Below are positions 63,878 through 64,000 of a stretch of 64,000 bases of DNA, piece after piece. Numbering within the stretch: the first letter of the stretch is position 1; the number at the start of each line of letters is the position of its first letter. The notes under the pieces were generated by a model, which saw only the letters and a list, made by a program, of their open reading frames with translations, did not search any database and was not told where the DNA came from. Source of the stretch: Kitasatospora aureofaciens (lineage in GTDB: Bacteria; Actinomycetota; Actinomycetes; Streptomycetales; Streptomycetaceae); assembly GCF_001188955.3 (NCBI RefSeq), contig NZ_JPRF03000087.1, forward strand, positions 124,001-188,000. Direction: 5' to 3'. The translations under genes and the position numbers were made by a program.

Positions 63878-64000
63878 CGCCAGAAGCAGCGAGTTCGCGG
63901 CGAGAGCCGTTTCTCTACGTGATCGTCTGTGCGTCGGGAGTGGCTGATGGCGTAGGCGAGCTGATCATCGCCGCCCACGCTGAGGGGTGGAAGGTCGGGG
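63871..64000 (+). CDS. Flavoprotein family protein, N-terminal part (cut by right edge)
   Basis: 43 residues are visible, beginning MVTPEAASS. The text FLYVIVCASGVADGVGELIIAAHAEGW (in parts) is the first beta-alpha unit of the flavoprotein/PPC-decarboxylase-like fold that precedes FMN-binding enzymes. ATG 63871 or GTG 63874 (GTGA overlap with the NUDIX stop) are possible starts; GGAGG lies just upstream. Most of the gene is outside the window, so the name is tentative. Confidence 0.6.
   Translation, partial: MVTPEAASSRREPFLYVIVCASGVADGVGELIIAAHAEGWKVG

Overview
The window is one continuous piece of a very high-GC actinobacterial chromosome. The content points to Streptomycetaceae (Streptomyces or Kitasatospora): a whiA sporulation regulator in a rapZ-yvcK-whiA operon, a conservon (CvnABCD plus P450), actinobacterial HemQ-type heme synthesis, RbpA, OpcA and a mycothiol-type DinB enzyme. 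I found no rRNA, tRNA, CRISPR array, insertion sequence or prophage. Most of it is core chromosome; small accessory-looking blocks lie at 7.3-8.6 kb, 15-26 kb and 59-64 kb.

Layout. 0-6 kb: the tail of dxs, a PMT-type membrane glycosyltransferase, and a fadA-fadB beta-oxidation operon with a TetR-like palindrome upstream. 6-15 kb: RNase D, an atypical LuxR-type response regulator, DUF3000, hemE, a DUF4349 lipoprotein, DUF523, a Uma2 protein, and the hemY/cgoX-hemQ pair (ATGA overlap), giving the coproporphyrin-dependent heme branch. 15-18.4 kb: a four-gene minus-strand operon of a DUF692/MNIO enzyme, a BufC-like partner and two TIGR04222 membrane proteins, one ending in a poly-Ser and His/Cys heptad-repeat tail. 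I rate this the most interesting system here: a candidate MNIO pathway acting on a membrane-anchored Cys-rich tail. 18.6-26.4 kb: a tandem GNAT protein, an unrecognised membrane-anchored protein, an MBL hydrolase, and the conservon whose P450 lacks the ExxR arginine. 26.4-31.2 kb: msrB, murC, a Usp-like protein, a RibD-type reductase, zapE and a frameshifted small gene.

31-45.9 kb: uvrB, a TerD protein, a terC gene behind a probable manganese (yybP-ykoY type) riboswitch, an MBL hydrolase, a DinB-type enzyme, uvrA, a Rieske lipoprotein, uvrC, a 41-codon ORF overlapping both neighbours, rapZ, yvcK and whiA. 46-58.5 kb: the central carbon block gap-pgk-tpiA-secG-rbpA(-like) facing pgl-opcA-zwf-tal-tkt, so lower glycolysis and the whole pentose phosphate route converge on one terminator near 50.26 kb; then ctaB (heme O). 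58.5-64 kb: DUF2461, small proteins, and a minus-strand set of ATPase, 54-aa membrane peptide, 44-aa Lys/Gly/Pro peptide and PIMT-like methyltransferase (RiPP-like), divergent from an XRE-TPR regulator, a NUDIX hydrolase and a flavoprotein cut by the right edge.

Two themes recur. Many genes are coupled by ATGA/GTGA overlaps. Eight genes carry a -10 hexamer only 6-8 nt before the start codon, which predicts leaderless transcripts and was used to choose starts. Coordinates of starts are my choices from Shine-Dalgarno sites, overlaps and -10 positions; functions come from motifs I can read and have not been checked by database search.
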